Below are positions 32,372-40,739 of a DNA stretch of 64,000 bases, in pieces. The stretch's first letter is position 1; every line of letters begins with the position of its first letter. Under the pieces are notes generated by a model. It saw only the letters and a program-made list of their open reading frames with translations. It was not told the origin of the DNA and ran no database searches. This DNA comes from Longispora sp047121295 (GTDB lineage: Bacteria > Actinomycetota > Actinomycetes > Mycobacteriales > Micromonosporaceae), in assembly GCF_047121295.1 (NCBI RefSeq), contig NZ_CP139447.1:6634001-6698000 (forward strand), given 5' to 3'. The position numbers and the translations under genes are program-made.

Positions 32372-33604
32372 GTGACCGCGTTGCCGATGGCCGGGCGGGG
32401 CGAGGAGCTCGCCGCGATCCTCGGCGCCTGGAAACAGGTGGGCGACCAGTCACAGATCGTGGTGCTCACCGGCGAGGCCGGCGCCGGCAAGAGCCGGCTC
32501 GTCGCCGAGGCCCTGGCCGCGCTGCGCCCCCGGCCGACGCGGGTTCTGGCCGGTCAGGCCCGCAGCCACGCCCCGTCCCCGTACGACTGGACGGCGTCGG
32601 CGCTCAGCGGCCACCCGGTCGAGGACCTGCCCGGGCCGCCCGACGCCCTGGCGTGGCTCACCCAGCGCCCCGACGCGCGGCGCGAGTTCAGCCCCGGGAT
32701 GCTGCTCCGGGTGGCCGTGGACGTCACCCGGGCGGTCCTCGGCGACGGGCCCGGCGTGCTCGTCGTGGAGGACCTGCACGACCTGGACCCGGCGAGCCTG
32801 GCCCTGGTCGCCGAGCTCGCGGCCACCCCGCTGCCGGCCCTGGTCATCGTCACCAGCCGGGCCCCGGACGCCCTCGCCGGCCGGGTGCTCGCCCGGCTCG
32901 GCGGCACCCCGCGCACCGTGCGCCGGCACCTGGGCCCGCTGTCCGTCGAGGAGGTCGGCGACGTGCTGGAGGCCGCGTTCGGCACCCGGGTGGGCGCGCC
33001 GGCCGCGCACGAGCGGACCGGCGGCAACGCGTTCTGGCTCACCGAACTGGTCGCGGCGTTCCGGTCGGCCGGCCCGGACGCCCTCGGCGACGCCCCGCTC
33101 CCGGCGCACCTGGCCTCGATGGTGACCGACCGGCTGGCCGGCGAGGCGCCGGCCGTCGTCCGGCTCGCGCACGCGGCGGCCCTGCTGGGCGGGGCCGCGG
33201 CGCTGGCGCCCGGCCCGCGCGACGAGCCGGCCGACGACCCGGCCGGGGGCACCGACGCGGCCGTGCACCGGCTGGTCAGCCTGGGGCTGCTGGTGCTGGG
33301 GCCGGACGGGGAGCCGGGATTCCGGTACCCCCTGATGCGCGAAGCGGTCGCCGACAGCGTGCTGCCGGCGGAGCGGGCCGCGCTCCTGGCCCGGGCAGGG
33401 GGTCCCGAGCCGCACCTGACCGGCCGGGAGCGCGAGGTGCTGCACTGCGTGGCGGCCGGCATGACCAACCAGCAGGCGGCCACCTCGCTCGGGATCTCGA
33501 TCCGCACCGTCACCGTGCACGTGTCCAACCTGCTCCGCAAGACCGGCTCGGCGTCGCGCACCGAGGCGGCGCTGTGGGCCGTCCGCAACGGCTACACGGA
33601 GTAG
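32372..33604 (+). CDS. Short LAL-like ATPase with LuxR output domain
   Basis: GTG 32372 gives 410 residues. An AAA-type ATPase (Walker A GEAGAGKS at about residue 35-42, Walker B VLVVEDLHDLDP) occupies the first 240 residues, and a LuxR helix-turn-helix (LTGREREVLHCVAAGMTNQQAATSLGISIRTVTVHVSNLLRKTG) the last 65. LAL regulators are usually near 900 residues; this one lacks the long TPR middle. It is divergent from the PP2C gene and ends 161 bp before the MMPL transporter. Confidence 0.8.
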   Translation: MTALPMAGRGEELAAILGAWKQVGDQSQIVVLTGEAGAGKSRLVAEALAALRPRPTRVLAGQARSHAPSPYDWTASALSGHPVEDLPGPPDALAWLTQRPDARREFSPGMLLRVAVDVTRAVLGDGPGVLVVEDLHDLDPASLALVAELAATPLPALVIVTSRAPDALAGRVLARLGGTPRTVRRHLGPLSVEEVGDVLEAAFGTRVGAPAAHERTGGNAFWLTELVAAFRSAGPDALGDAPLPAHLASMVTDRLAGEAPAVVRLAHAAALLGGAAALAPGPRDEPADDPAGGTDAAVHRLVSLGLLVLGPDGEPGFRYPLMREAVADSVLPAERAALLARAGGPEPHLTGREREVLHCVAAGMTNQQAATSLGISIRTVTVHVSNLLRKTGSASRTEAALWAVRNGYTE

Positions 33605-33647
33605 TCGACGCGGTGCCTCCCCCTTGCGGAGGAGTCCGCGCCGGGCT

Positions 33648-33753
33648 CCCCTAGGGGGGTTAACCCCCCAGTCGAATCGGGGGGTCTCCGGATGGTTCCA
33701 GAGTGGCCCTTCCACCAGGCTTATGCCCGTGGAAACCCGGACTCATTCTGGAA
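33648..33753 (+). promoter_or_regulatory. Structured leader before the MMPL gene
   Basis: CCCCTAGGGG (33648-33657) overlaps GGGGGGTTAACCCCCC (33654-33669), and CCCCCC also pairs with GGGGGG at 33679-33684, so two hairpins compete for one C6 run. Further on, TTCCAGA (33696-33702) pairs with TCTGGAA (33747-33753), enclosing TTCCAC/GTGGAA (33710-33715, 33729-33734). The last arm overlaps the ribosome binding site GAAGGA. This could be a terminator of the LuxR gene, an operator of a G-tract-binding repressor, or a folding leader. Confidence 0.5.
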
Positions 33754-33764
33754 GGAACGTCGCG

Positions 33765-35942
33765 ATGTCGAAGAGCCCATGGACGGTCAGGGTGGCGCGG
33801 TTCAGCGCCACCCACCCGTGGCGCGTCATCGGACTCTGGGTGGTATTCGTCGCCCTGTGCTTCACGGTCGGCCAGTTCGCCGGCACCAACGAGCTGAGCA
33901 ACTCGGACCAGAACATCGGCGAGGCCAGCCGGGCCGAGAAAATCATCAAAGACGGTCATTTCGACAACCCCGCCGTCGAGAACATCCTCATCACCCCGCT
34001 GTCGGGTGACCTGGACAAGGGGCTCGCCGGCCAGGCTGCCGCCTCGGCCACGACCCGGCTCCGCGCCCTGGACGGCGTGGCCGAGGTCGGCGACCCGGTG
34101 TCCTCCCCCAACGGCAAGGCGATGATCGTGCGGGTGACGCTCAAGGGCGAGCACCAGGGCGCGAGCGGACGGATCCAGCCGTTGCTGGACGCGACGGCGG
34201 CCACCCAGAAGGAGTACCCGGGAGTCAGGGTCGAGGAGGTCGGCGGCGCGTCGATCGGCAAGGCCCTCGACGCGACGCTCGGCAAGGACTTCCAGAAGGC
34301 CGAGCTGTTCAGCATCCCGGTGACCCTGATCATCCTGCTGCTCGCGTTCGGCGCGCTGATCGCGGCCGGCATCCCGCTGATCCTGGCCCTCACGTCCGTG
34401 GCGGCGGCGATCGGCCTCTCGGCGGCGGCCTCGCACCTGGTACCGGCCGTCGACGCCGTCGGCAGCGTCATCCTCCTGATCGGCATGGCGGTGGGTGTCG
34501 ACTACTCCCTGTTCTACCTGCGCAGGGAGCGCGAGGAGCGGGCCAAGGGCGCGACGCACATCGACGCGATCGAGCTGGCGGCCAAGACGTCCGGCCACGC
34601 GGTCGTGGTGTCCGGTATCGCGGTCATCGTGTCCATGGCGGGGCTGTTCCTGGCCCAGGACGGGGTGTTCTCCTCCTTCGCGGTCGGTTCGATCCTGGTC
34701 GTGGCGATCGCGGTCACCGGCTCGCTCACCGTGCTGCCGGCCGTGCTCGGCAAGCTGGGCCGCTGGGTCGACCGGCCCCGGGTCCCGCTGCTGTGGCGGC
34801 TCACGGCCCGCAAGGGCGGCCAGCCGCGGTTCTGGCCGCTGGTGCTGCGCCCGGCGCTCAAGTACCCCCTGGTGACGTTCGTCCTGGCCGCCGTCGCGCT
34901 GCTCGCGCTGGCCGCCCCGGCGCTGAACATGACCCTGAAGCTCCCCGGCGACGAGGACCTGCCCCGCAACACCCCGGTGATGCAGGCCTACGACCGGATG
35001 ACCGCCGCGTTCCCGAGCACCGGCACGAGCCACGAGGTGGCGATCCGGGGCGAGGGCCCGGCCGTGACGAAGGCGATCGCCGACCTGGTGGCCCGGACCA
35101 AGGGCGACCCGCTGTTCGCCCAGGACGGCCTGGAGAAGCCGATGGTGTCGGCCGACGGGAAGGTCACCGTCCTGTCGATCTCCACCCCGTACGCCAGCGG
35201 CAGCGAGGAGGCGCACCGGTCGCTGGAGAAGCTCCGCAAGGAGTTCGTGCCCGCCACCCTGGGGACGCTGTCCGGCGTCGACTACGGGGTGACCGGCTCG
35301 GTCGCCGGTGACGTCGACTACGCCGAGCACGTGAAGGAGAAGCTGCCGCTCGTCATCGGCTTCGTGCTCCTGCTGACCTTCGTCATGATGACCGTGGTGT
35401 TCCGCTCGGTCGTGGTGGCCTTCACCGCCATCGTGCTGAACATGCTGTCGGTCGGGGCGGCGTACGGCCTGCTGGTCCTCGTCTTCCAGCACGACTGGGC
35501 GGAGAAGCTGCTGGACTTCCGCTCCAACCACGCGGTGGTGTCCTGGCTGCCGCTGTTCCTGTTCGTGATCCTGTTCGGACTGTCGATGGACTACCACGTG
35601 TTCGTGGTCAGCCGGATCCGGGAGGCCGTGCAGCGCGGCGTGCCGAACCGGCAGGCGGTCGCCGAGGGCATCACCGGCTCGGCCGGCGTGGTGACCAGCG
35701 CGGCGGCGGTCATGGTCGCGGTCTTCGCGATCTTCGCCACGCTCAGCACGGTCGACATGAAGCAGCTCGGGGTCGGGCTGGCCGCCGCGATCCTGATCGA
35801 CGCGACGATCATCCGGGCCGTGGTGCTCCCCAGCCTGATGACGCTGCTCGGCAACGCCAACTGGTGGGCGCCGAAGTTCCTCCGCGGGAGGTCGGCCGCG
35901 CCGGCCCCCGCCCCGGAACGCGAGCTGCACCCGGTCGGCTAG
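33765..35942 (+). CDS. MMPL-family transporter
   Basis: ATG 33765 follows GAAGGA and gives 725 residues. It has about 12 membrane spans in two halves, each with an outer loop domain, as in the RND/MMPL superfamily. The proton-relay signatures GMAVGVDYSLFYLRREREE (helix 4) and LFGLSMDYHVFVVSRIREA (helix 10) are intact. MMPL proteins export lipids, siderophores or antibiotics using the proton gradient. No substrate genes lie next to it. The structured leader at 33648-33753 suggests controlled expression. Confidence 0.9.
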   Translation: MSKSPWTVRVARFSATHPWRVIGLWVVFVALCFTVGQFAGTNELSNSDQNIGEASRAEKIIKDGHFDNPAVENILITPLSGDLDKGLAGQAAASATTRLRALDGVAEVGDPVSSPNGKAMIVRVTLKGEHQGASGRIQPLLDATAATQKEYPGVRVEEVGGASIGKALDATLGKDFQKAELFSIPVTLIILLLAFGALIAAGIPLILALTSVAAAIGLSAAASHLVPAVDAVGSVILLIGMAVGVDYSLFYLRREREERAKGATHIDAIELAAKTSGHAVVVSGIAVIVSMAGLFLAQDGVFSSFAVGSILVVAIAVTGSLTVLPAVLGKLGRWVDRPRVPLLWRLTARKGGQPRFWPLVLRPALKYPLVTFVLAAVALLALAAPALNMTLKLPGDEDLPRNTPVMQAYDRMTAAFPSTGTSHEVAIRGEGPAVTKAIADLVARTKGDPLFAQDGLEKPMVSADGKVTVLSISTPYASGSEEAHRSLEKLRKEFVPATLGTLSGVDYGVTGSVAGDVDYAEHVKEKLPLVIGFVLLLTFVMMTVVFRSVVVAFTAIVLNMLSVGAAYGLLVLVFQHDWAEKLLDFRSNHAVVSWLPLFLFVILFGLSMDYHVFVVSRIREAVQRGVPNRQAVAEGITGSAGVVTSAAAVMVAVFAIFATLSTVDMKQLGVGLAAAILIDATIIRAVVLPSLMTLLGNANWWAPKFLRGRSAAPAPAPERELHPVG

Positions 35943-35973
35943 CCCGGACGGTTCGGCCCGGGGAGGGCGCGGG

Positions 35974-36010
35974 GCGGCGGCGGTGACCCGAGGGGGGTCA
36001 CCGCCGCCGC
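35974..36010 (+). terminator. Strong hairpin after the MMPL gene
   Basis: A perfect 16-bp stem (35974-35989 with 35995-36010) and a 5-nt loop begins 31 bp after the MMPL stop. No T tract follows; stem strength alone makes a terminator likely. Confidence 0.65.
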
Positions 36011-36039
36011 GTCGTTCCAGGTTGCGGGATGATGACCTC

Positions 36040-36246
36040 ATGATTGACGTGGAGATCCGGGATGACATGGTCCGACTCGGCCAGTTCCTCAAACTCGCCG
36101 GGGTACTGGACACCGGCGGCGAGATCAAGTCCCTGATCGCCTCCGGGGACGTGGACGTGAACGACGAGGTGGAGACCCGCCGGGGCCGCCAGCTGCACCG
36201 CGGCGACGTCGTCTCCCTCGGCAGTCACAAGTGGAGGGTCGCGTGA
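36040..36246 (+). CDS. S4-domain RNA-binding protein (RlbA/YbcJ-like)
   Basis: A 68-residue protein that is one S4 domain: VRLGQFLKLAGVLDTGGEIKSLIASGDVDVNDEVETRRGRQLHRGDVV. This short form is the RlbA/YbcJ-like group, which binds structured RNA, probably ribosomal. It is preceded by a terminator and ends 104 bp before the Hsp70-like gene, so it is likely monocistronic. Confidence 0.88.
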   Translation: MIDVEIRDDMVRLGQFLKLAGVLDTGGEIKSLIASGDVDVNDEVETRRGRQLHRGDVVSLGSHKWRVA

Positions 36247-36284
36247 TCAAGCTCTGACCTGCCGTTATACCCGATCGGGACACG

Positions 36285-36290
36285 TTGACA
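36285..36290 (+). promoter_or_regulatory. -35-like TTGACA before the Hsp70-like gene
   Basis: An exact TTGACA lies 60 bp before the chosen start codon. No good -10 sits at standard spacing; TAGGTG (36305) is too close and TACGAT (36313) too far, so the promoter is only tentative. Confidence 0.25.
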
Positions 36291-36349
36291 TCCAACGTTT
36301 TCCGTAGGTGAGTACGATCCACCTTTCGGGTCTCGCAGGGGAGTGGAAC

Positions 36350-39310
36350 GTGCGGCTGGCAGTCGACCTCGGCACGTCGCACACGGTCGCCGTCGTGCGC
36401 CGCGACGGCCAACCGGTCCGGGCACTCCTGTTCGACGGCTCCCCCATGCTGCCGTCCGGGGTGTTCATCGACCCGTCCGGTGAGTTGCTCACCGGCAAGG
36501 ACGCCGAACGGCTCGCCCGGGGCGCCCCGGACCGGTTCGACCCGCACCCGAAGCGGGGCGTCGACGAGGGGTACGCGCTGCTCGGCCAGACCGAGGTGGC
36601 CGTGCCGGACCTGCTGGCCGCGATCCTGCGCCGGGTGTCCGTCGAGGCCCGGCACGCCGGGGTCGACCCGGCCGGCGGCCTGATCCTGACCTGCCCGGCC
36701 GACTGGGGCACCCCGCGCCGGGACGTGCTGCGCGAGGCCGCGCGCCGGGCCGGGCTGCACGACGTCCGGCTCGTCGAGGAGCCGGTTGCCGCCGCCACGT
36801 ACTGCCTGGACGTCCTCGGCCAGCGGGTCTCCGTCGGCCAGGTCCTCGCCGTGTTCGACTTCGGCGGCGGCACTCTGGACGTGACCGTGGTCCGCCGCGA
36901 CCCGGTCGGCCTGTCCGTACTCGCCACGGGCGGCCTGGACGACCTCGGCGGGCTCGACGTGGACGCCGCCCTGGTCGGGCACGTGGGCCAGTTGCTCGCC
37001 CTGCACGACCCGGACGCGTGGCGCCGGCTGGCGGCCCCGGACACCACGGCGGAGCAGCGCGACCGGCGGGCGTTCTGGTCCGAGGTCCGCGCGGCCAAGG
37101 AGATGCTGTCGCGGGCGTCGAGCGCGCCGGTGCAGGTCCCCGGCCGCGAGGAGGCCCTGCACCTGACCCGCGAGGAGCTCGACCGGATCGCCGGCCCGCT
37201 GATCGACCGGGCCGTGGACGAGACCCGGCGGGTACTGCAGCGCGCCGGGGTCGGCCCCGACGTGCTCGCCGGGATCTTCCTGGTCGGCGGTTCGAGCCGG
37301 ATCCCGCTGGTGGCCAGTCGACTGCACGCCCGGTTCGGGGTGGCGCCGATGGTCCCCGAGCAGCCCGAGCTGCCGGTCGCGCACGGCGGGCTGCTGTGCG
37401 CGGACGCCACGGACGCCCAGATGTCGGCCTCCCCGATGTCGGCCCCGCCCGTCTCGGCCCCGCCGATCTCCGGACCACCCGTCTCGGGGGTACCGACCTC
37501 CGGCCCGCCGACCTCCCCGCCCTACCCGGGCCAGCCGACCGGCGCCCCGGGTCAGCCCACCGGCTCCGGCGCGCTCGGCCAGGTCGGCTACCCCGGCCAG
37601 CAGGTGCCGGCCCCGCCGCAGGGCACGGGCTCGGCCATGCCCGCCGGATATCCGCAGACCGGCACCGGCCAGGGCTTCCCCCAGGGCGGCCCCGGCTATC
37701 CCGGTGGCCCGGGCTATCCGGGCGGCCCCGGCTATCCGGGTAACCCGCAGACCGGCTCCGTCCCCGCGCCCCCGCCGGGCACCGGCTCGGCCACCCCGCC
37801 GCAGGGCTACGCGGCCTACACCGCCCCGCGCACCGGCGGCCAGCCCTTCCCCCCGCCCGGCTTCGGCGCCAAGCCCGAACCGGTCACCCTGGTCCCGCCG
37901 ATCCGGCGCAAGGGCCTGTGGAAGACCCCGTTCCGGTTCCTGCTGCCGATCGGCCTGGCGATCGTGATCGCGGCGGCCGCCGGCTTCGGCCCGGCCCAGA
38001 AGCTGCTCCAGGGGATCGGCGAGAAGGCGCAGAACGTCTCCAACGGCCTGGGTTCCGGCCTCGGCGGCGGCCCGGCGACGTCCGGCAAGCTGGAGCAGAC
38101 CCAGAACGTGCCGCTGCCGAACACGGGCGCGGCGGCCGTCGCGGTGGCCGGCGACGTCGCGTACTTCGGCTCGGTGAAGGCCGGCGGCACGGACATCGTC
38201 GCGCTGCCGGTCAAGGGCGGCGCCGAGCTGTGGCACCAGACCGTCACGGTGGCCGAGTCCGACATCAAGCTGACCGTGGTCAACGGGGTGCTGCTGATCG
38301 GCGGCCGGGACACCCGGGCGGCCGTGAACGCCGCCGACGGCAAGATCCTGTGGAACAGCAGGCCGTGGAAGGCGCGCCGGGACCTGGCGTACATCGGGAC
38401 GGACGCGATCGTCGAGGGCCGCGACGGCTTCAAGCCGGCCGTGTTCCGGGTCGACCTGAAGACCGGGGCCGACAAGTGGACCCGGCTCCAGCCGGGCGGC
38501 GACCTGCTGATCAACGACATGCGGCTCGCGTACGTGCACCGGACCTGGGGGGCCGGGGCCGAGGGGGTCACGGCCGCGCCGGACGAGTTCCCGGAGACCC
38601 TGGGCGCGCAGGCCGAGGTCGTGATGCTCGACGAGGACAGCGGCAAGGGCTTCGTGATCGACGCGAACGGCAAGGACAAGGTCGCCAAGCCGGTCGCGCT
38701 GGACAAGTCCAAGTGGGCCGTGTTCGGCGGGCTGGTCGTCGGGATCCAGAAGGACGCGCCGACGCTGGCCGCGTACAAGATCACGGATCTTTCCAAGGCC
38801 TGGGAGATCCCCTACCCGCCGGGGACGTCCTTCGGCGACGTGGGCGCCTGCGGCCCGACCCTGGTGTGCATCGCGACCCAGTCCTCCGGCCAGTCGGGGA
38901 TGTCGATCTCCGCGCTGCAGGTGGCCGACGGGGCGAAGGCCTGGACCCGCAACTGGACCTCGGGCAGCGTGTCCAGCCTGGGCTGCCTGGTGCTCGGCGA
39001 GAAACTGGTCTGCGGCTCGAAGTCGTTCGGCTACCTCAACGAGGCCGTGGTGCTCGACCCCGCGCACGGCGACAAGGACGGCCGGGCGATCGGCAGGACC
39101 GTGACGATCCGCGCGATCAACGGCCAGCGCTACGTCCAGCAGGGCTACGAGATGTCGGGCTGGGCGGTGAGCGTCGGCGACCTGTCGGCGGACAAGGTGA
39201 CGAAGTCGCTGGCCATCGGCAAGGAGCAGCTGTCCTCGGTCGCGATCTCCGGCGATGCCGTGGTGCTGGTCGACGGCGAGCGGCACGTGCGCGTCATGCG
39301 GATCTCCTGA
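36350..39310 (+). CDS. Hsp70-like ATPase fused to outer PQQ-like β-propeller
   Basis: GTG 36350 follows GGGGAG and gives 986 residues. Residues 1-350 are an Hsp70/actin-fold ATPase: DLGTSHTVAVV (phosphate 1), FDFGGGTLDVTVV (phosphate 2) and VGGSSRIPLV (adenosine). There is no DnaK substrate-binding domain. Residues 355-520 are a Pro/Gly/Ser linker with repeated GYPGGP units. A membrane helix follows at about 526-548 (FRFLLPIGLAIVIAAAAGF). Residues 570-986 form a propeller-like domain with Trp-rich PQQ-type repeats, placed outside the cell. It couples cytosolic ATPase to an extracytoplasmic binding domain. Function unknown. Confidence 0.75.
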   Translation: MRLAVDLGTSHTVAVVRRDGQPVRALLFDGSPMLPSGVFIDPSGELLTGKDAERLARGAPDRFDPHPKRGVDEGYALLGQTEVAVPDLLAAILRRVSVEARHAGVDPAGGLILTCPADWGTPRRDVLREAARRAGLHDVRLVEEPVAAATYCLDVLGQRVSVGQVLAVFDFGGGTLDVTVVRRDPVGLSVLATGGLDDLGGLDVDAALVGHVGQLLALHDPDAWRRLAAPDTTAEQRDRRAFWSEVRAAKEMLSRASSAPVQVPGREEALHLTREELDRIAGPLIDRAVDETRRVLQRAGVGPDVLAGIFLVGGSSRIPLVASRLHARFGVAPMVPEQPELPVAHGGLLCADATDAQMSASPMSAPPVSAPPISGPPVSGVPTSGPPTSPPYPGQPTGAPGQPTGSGALGQVGYPGQQVPAPPQGTGSAMPAGYPQTGTGQGFPQGGPGYPGGPGYPGGPGYPGNPQTGSVPAPPPGTGSATPPQGYAAYTAPRTGGQPFPPPGFGAKPEPVTLVPPIRRKGLWKTPFRFLLPIGLAIVIAAAAGFGPAQKLLQGIGEKAQNVSNGLGSGLGGGPATSGKLEQTQNVPLPNTGAAAVAVAGDVAYFGSVKAGGTDIVALPVKGGAELWHQTVTVAESDIKLTVVNGVLLIGGRDTRAAVNAADGKILWNSRPWKARRDLAYIGTDAIVEGRDGFKPAVFRVDLKTGADKWTRLQPGGDLLINDMRLAYVHRTWGAGAEGVTAAPDEFPETLGAQAEVVMLDEDSGKGFVIDANGKDKVAKPVALDKSKWAVFGGLVVGIQKDAPTLAAYKITDLSKAWEIPYPPGTSFGDVGACGPTLVCIATQSSGQSGMSISALQVADGAKAWTRNWTSGSVSSLGCLVLGEKLVCGSKSFGYLNEAVVLDPAHGDKDGRAIGRTVTIRAINGQRYVQQGYEMSGWAVSVGDLSADKVTKSLAIGKEQLSSVAISGDAVVLVDGERHVRVMRIS

Positions 39311-39403
39311 CCCCGCCGGGCCCGGCGCCGACCCGGCCGGTGGCGGCACATCGGTGCCGGCCCGGCCGCCAGTCGTCGTCCCCGGACCCTGCACACTCGG
39401 GGC

Positions 39404-39961
39404 ATGGAGATCCTGCGCGCCCGTGACCGTGTCCCCACCCCGTGGCTGAACGGCGGCGGCGTCACCCGAGAGGTCGCCGCCGGCCCACCCGGGGCCGCGC
39501 TGTCCGCCTTCGACTGGCGGGTCAGCCTCGCCGACGTCGCGGCCAGCGGGCCGTTCTCGACCTTCGCCGGGATCGACCGGATCATCACCGTCGTGGCCGG
39601 GGCCGGGATGACCCTCACCGTCGACGGCGTCGCGACGACGATCACTCCCGGGTACGGCCCGTTCGCGTTCCCCGGCGACGCCCCGACCGACTGCGTGCTG
39701 CTCGACGGCCCGATCGTGGACTTCAACGTGATGACCCGCCGGGGCCGGCTGACCGCCCGGGTGGACCTGGTCTCGGACGCCGTCGCCCTGGGCGGTCCGC
39801 TGGTGCTGGTCGTGGTCCTGACCGGCACGGCGGAGCTGTCCGGCACCCCGCTGGACCGCCACGACGCGGCCCTGCTCACCGCCGAGGCCGGCACCCTGAC
39901 CGTCGACGGGCTCGCGGCGGTGGTCCATCTCGATCCCACCGGGCCGGGCGGGCTACGGTAA
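39404..39961 (+). CDS. HutD/Ves-family protein
   Basis: A 185-residue cupin-like protein. VPTPWLNGGGVTREVAAGP, FDWRVSLADVAASGPFSTFAGIDRIITVVAGAGMTLTVDG and FNVMTRRG are the HutD/Ves signature blocks. In some bacteria HutD is encoded with histidine-utilisation genes; no hut genes lie here, so its role is unclear. It ends 4 bp before the acyltransferase gene and may share its transcript. Confidence 0.88.
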   Translation: MEILRARDRVPTPWLNGGGVTREVAAGPPGAALSAFDWRVSLADVAASGPFSTFAGIDRIITVVAGAGMTLTVDGVATTITPGYGPFAFPGDAPTDCVLLDGPIVDFNVMTRRGRLTARVDLVSDAVALGGPLVLVVVLTGTAELSGTPLDRHDAALLTAEAGTLTVDGLAAVVHLDPTGPGGLR

Positions 39962-39965
39962 CGCC

Positions 39966-40697
39966 ATGTCGGACTACGTGTACCCACCGGTCATCGCCGC
40001 AGCCAAGCTCATGTTCCGCGCGCTGGACATGAAGATCACGGTCATCGGCGCGGAGAACGTGCCCCGCGAGGGCGGTGCGGTGCTGGCCAGCAACCACGTC
40101 AGCTACCTGGACTTCATCTTCGCCGGCCTCGGCGCGCAGCAGTCCCGGCGTCTGGTGCGGTTCATGGCGAAACAGGAGATCTTCGAACACCGCATCGGCG
40201 GGCCCCTGATGCGCGGCATGCACCACATTCCGGTCGATCGGGACTTCGGGATCGGTTCGTACAAGGCGGCGCTCTCGGCACTGAAGGCCGGCGAGGTAGT
40301 GGGGATCTTCCCCGAGGCCACGATCAGCCAGAGCTTCACCGTGAAGGAGACGAAGAGCGGCGCGGCCCGGTTGGCGGCCGCCGCCGGAGTACCGTTGATC
40401 CCGGTGGCCCTGTGGGGCACCCAGCGGCTGTGGACGAAGGGCCGGCCGCGCACGCTGACCAGGCGGCACACCCCGATCACGATCATCGTGGGCGAGCCGT
40501 GGCGCATCGAACGACGAGCTGACCAGAATGAGACGAACGCTGAGCTCAGAGCACGGATGTCGGCCCTTCTCGACCGCGCACAGCGTGACTATCCGGATTC
40601 TCCCGCCGGCCCCGAGGATTCATGGTGGCTTCCCGCACATTTGGGCGGCACAGCCCCCACCCCCACTACCGATCCGAGCGAACCTACGATACCGTAA
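39966..40697 (+). CDS. 1-acyl-sn-glycerol-3-phosphate acyltransferase (PlsC-like)
   Basis: A 243-residue enzyme with the acyltransferase motifs NHVSYLD (HX4D, catalytic His and Asp), the FPEA motif (GIFPEATIS) and VPLIPVALWGT. It should transfer an acyl group to lysophosphatidic acid or a related lysolipid at the membrane. The Pro/Thr-rich end overlaps the tandem repeat that forms the desaturase promoter. Its neighbour, an acyl-ACP desaturase, also acts on fatty acyl chains, so the two likely serve membrane lipid synthesis. Confidence 0.88.
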   Translation: MSDYVYPPVIAAAKLMFRALDMKITVIGAENVPREGGAVLASNHVSYLDFIFAGLGAQQSRRLVRFMAKQEIFEHRIGGPLMRGMHHIPVDRDFGIGSYKAALSALKAGEVVGIFPEATISQSFTVKETKSGAARLAAAAGVPLIPVALWGTQRLWTKGRPRTLTRRHTPITIIVGEPWRIERRADQNETNAELRARMSALLDRAQRDYPDSPAGPEDSWWLPAHLGGTAPTPTTDPSEPTIP

Positions 40698-40714
40698 CCT
40701 ACGCTACCGTAGGT
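40681..40714. promoter_or_regulatory. Tandem/palindromic operator before the desaturase gene
   Basis: AACCTACGATACCGT (40681-40695) is repeated as AACCTACGCTACCGT (40696-40710), and ACCTACG...CGTAGGT (40697-40714) is a near-palindrome. The site overlaps the last five codons and stop of the acyltransferase gene and lies 26 bp before the desaturase start. This fits a repressor that senses fatty acyl chains. Confidence 0.6.
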
Positions 40715-40739
40715 CCCTGACAAGCACGTGGAGGCCACT

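Noticed and set aside
33648..33690. Possible 6C-type structured RNA
   Set aside because: Runs of six C and G are present, but the 6C motif has C runs in two hairpin loops, whereas here the C run is in the stem.
36125..39928. 1267-codon open frame on the minus strand
   Set aside because: Antisense shadow of the Hsp70-propeller gene; composition is Arg/Gly/His-rich with no family features.
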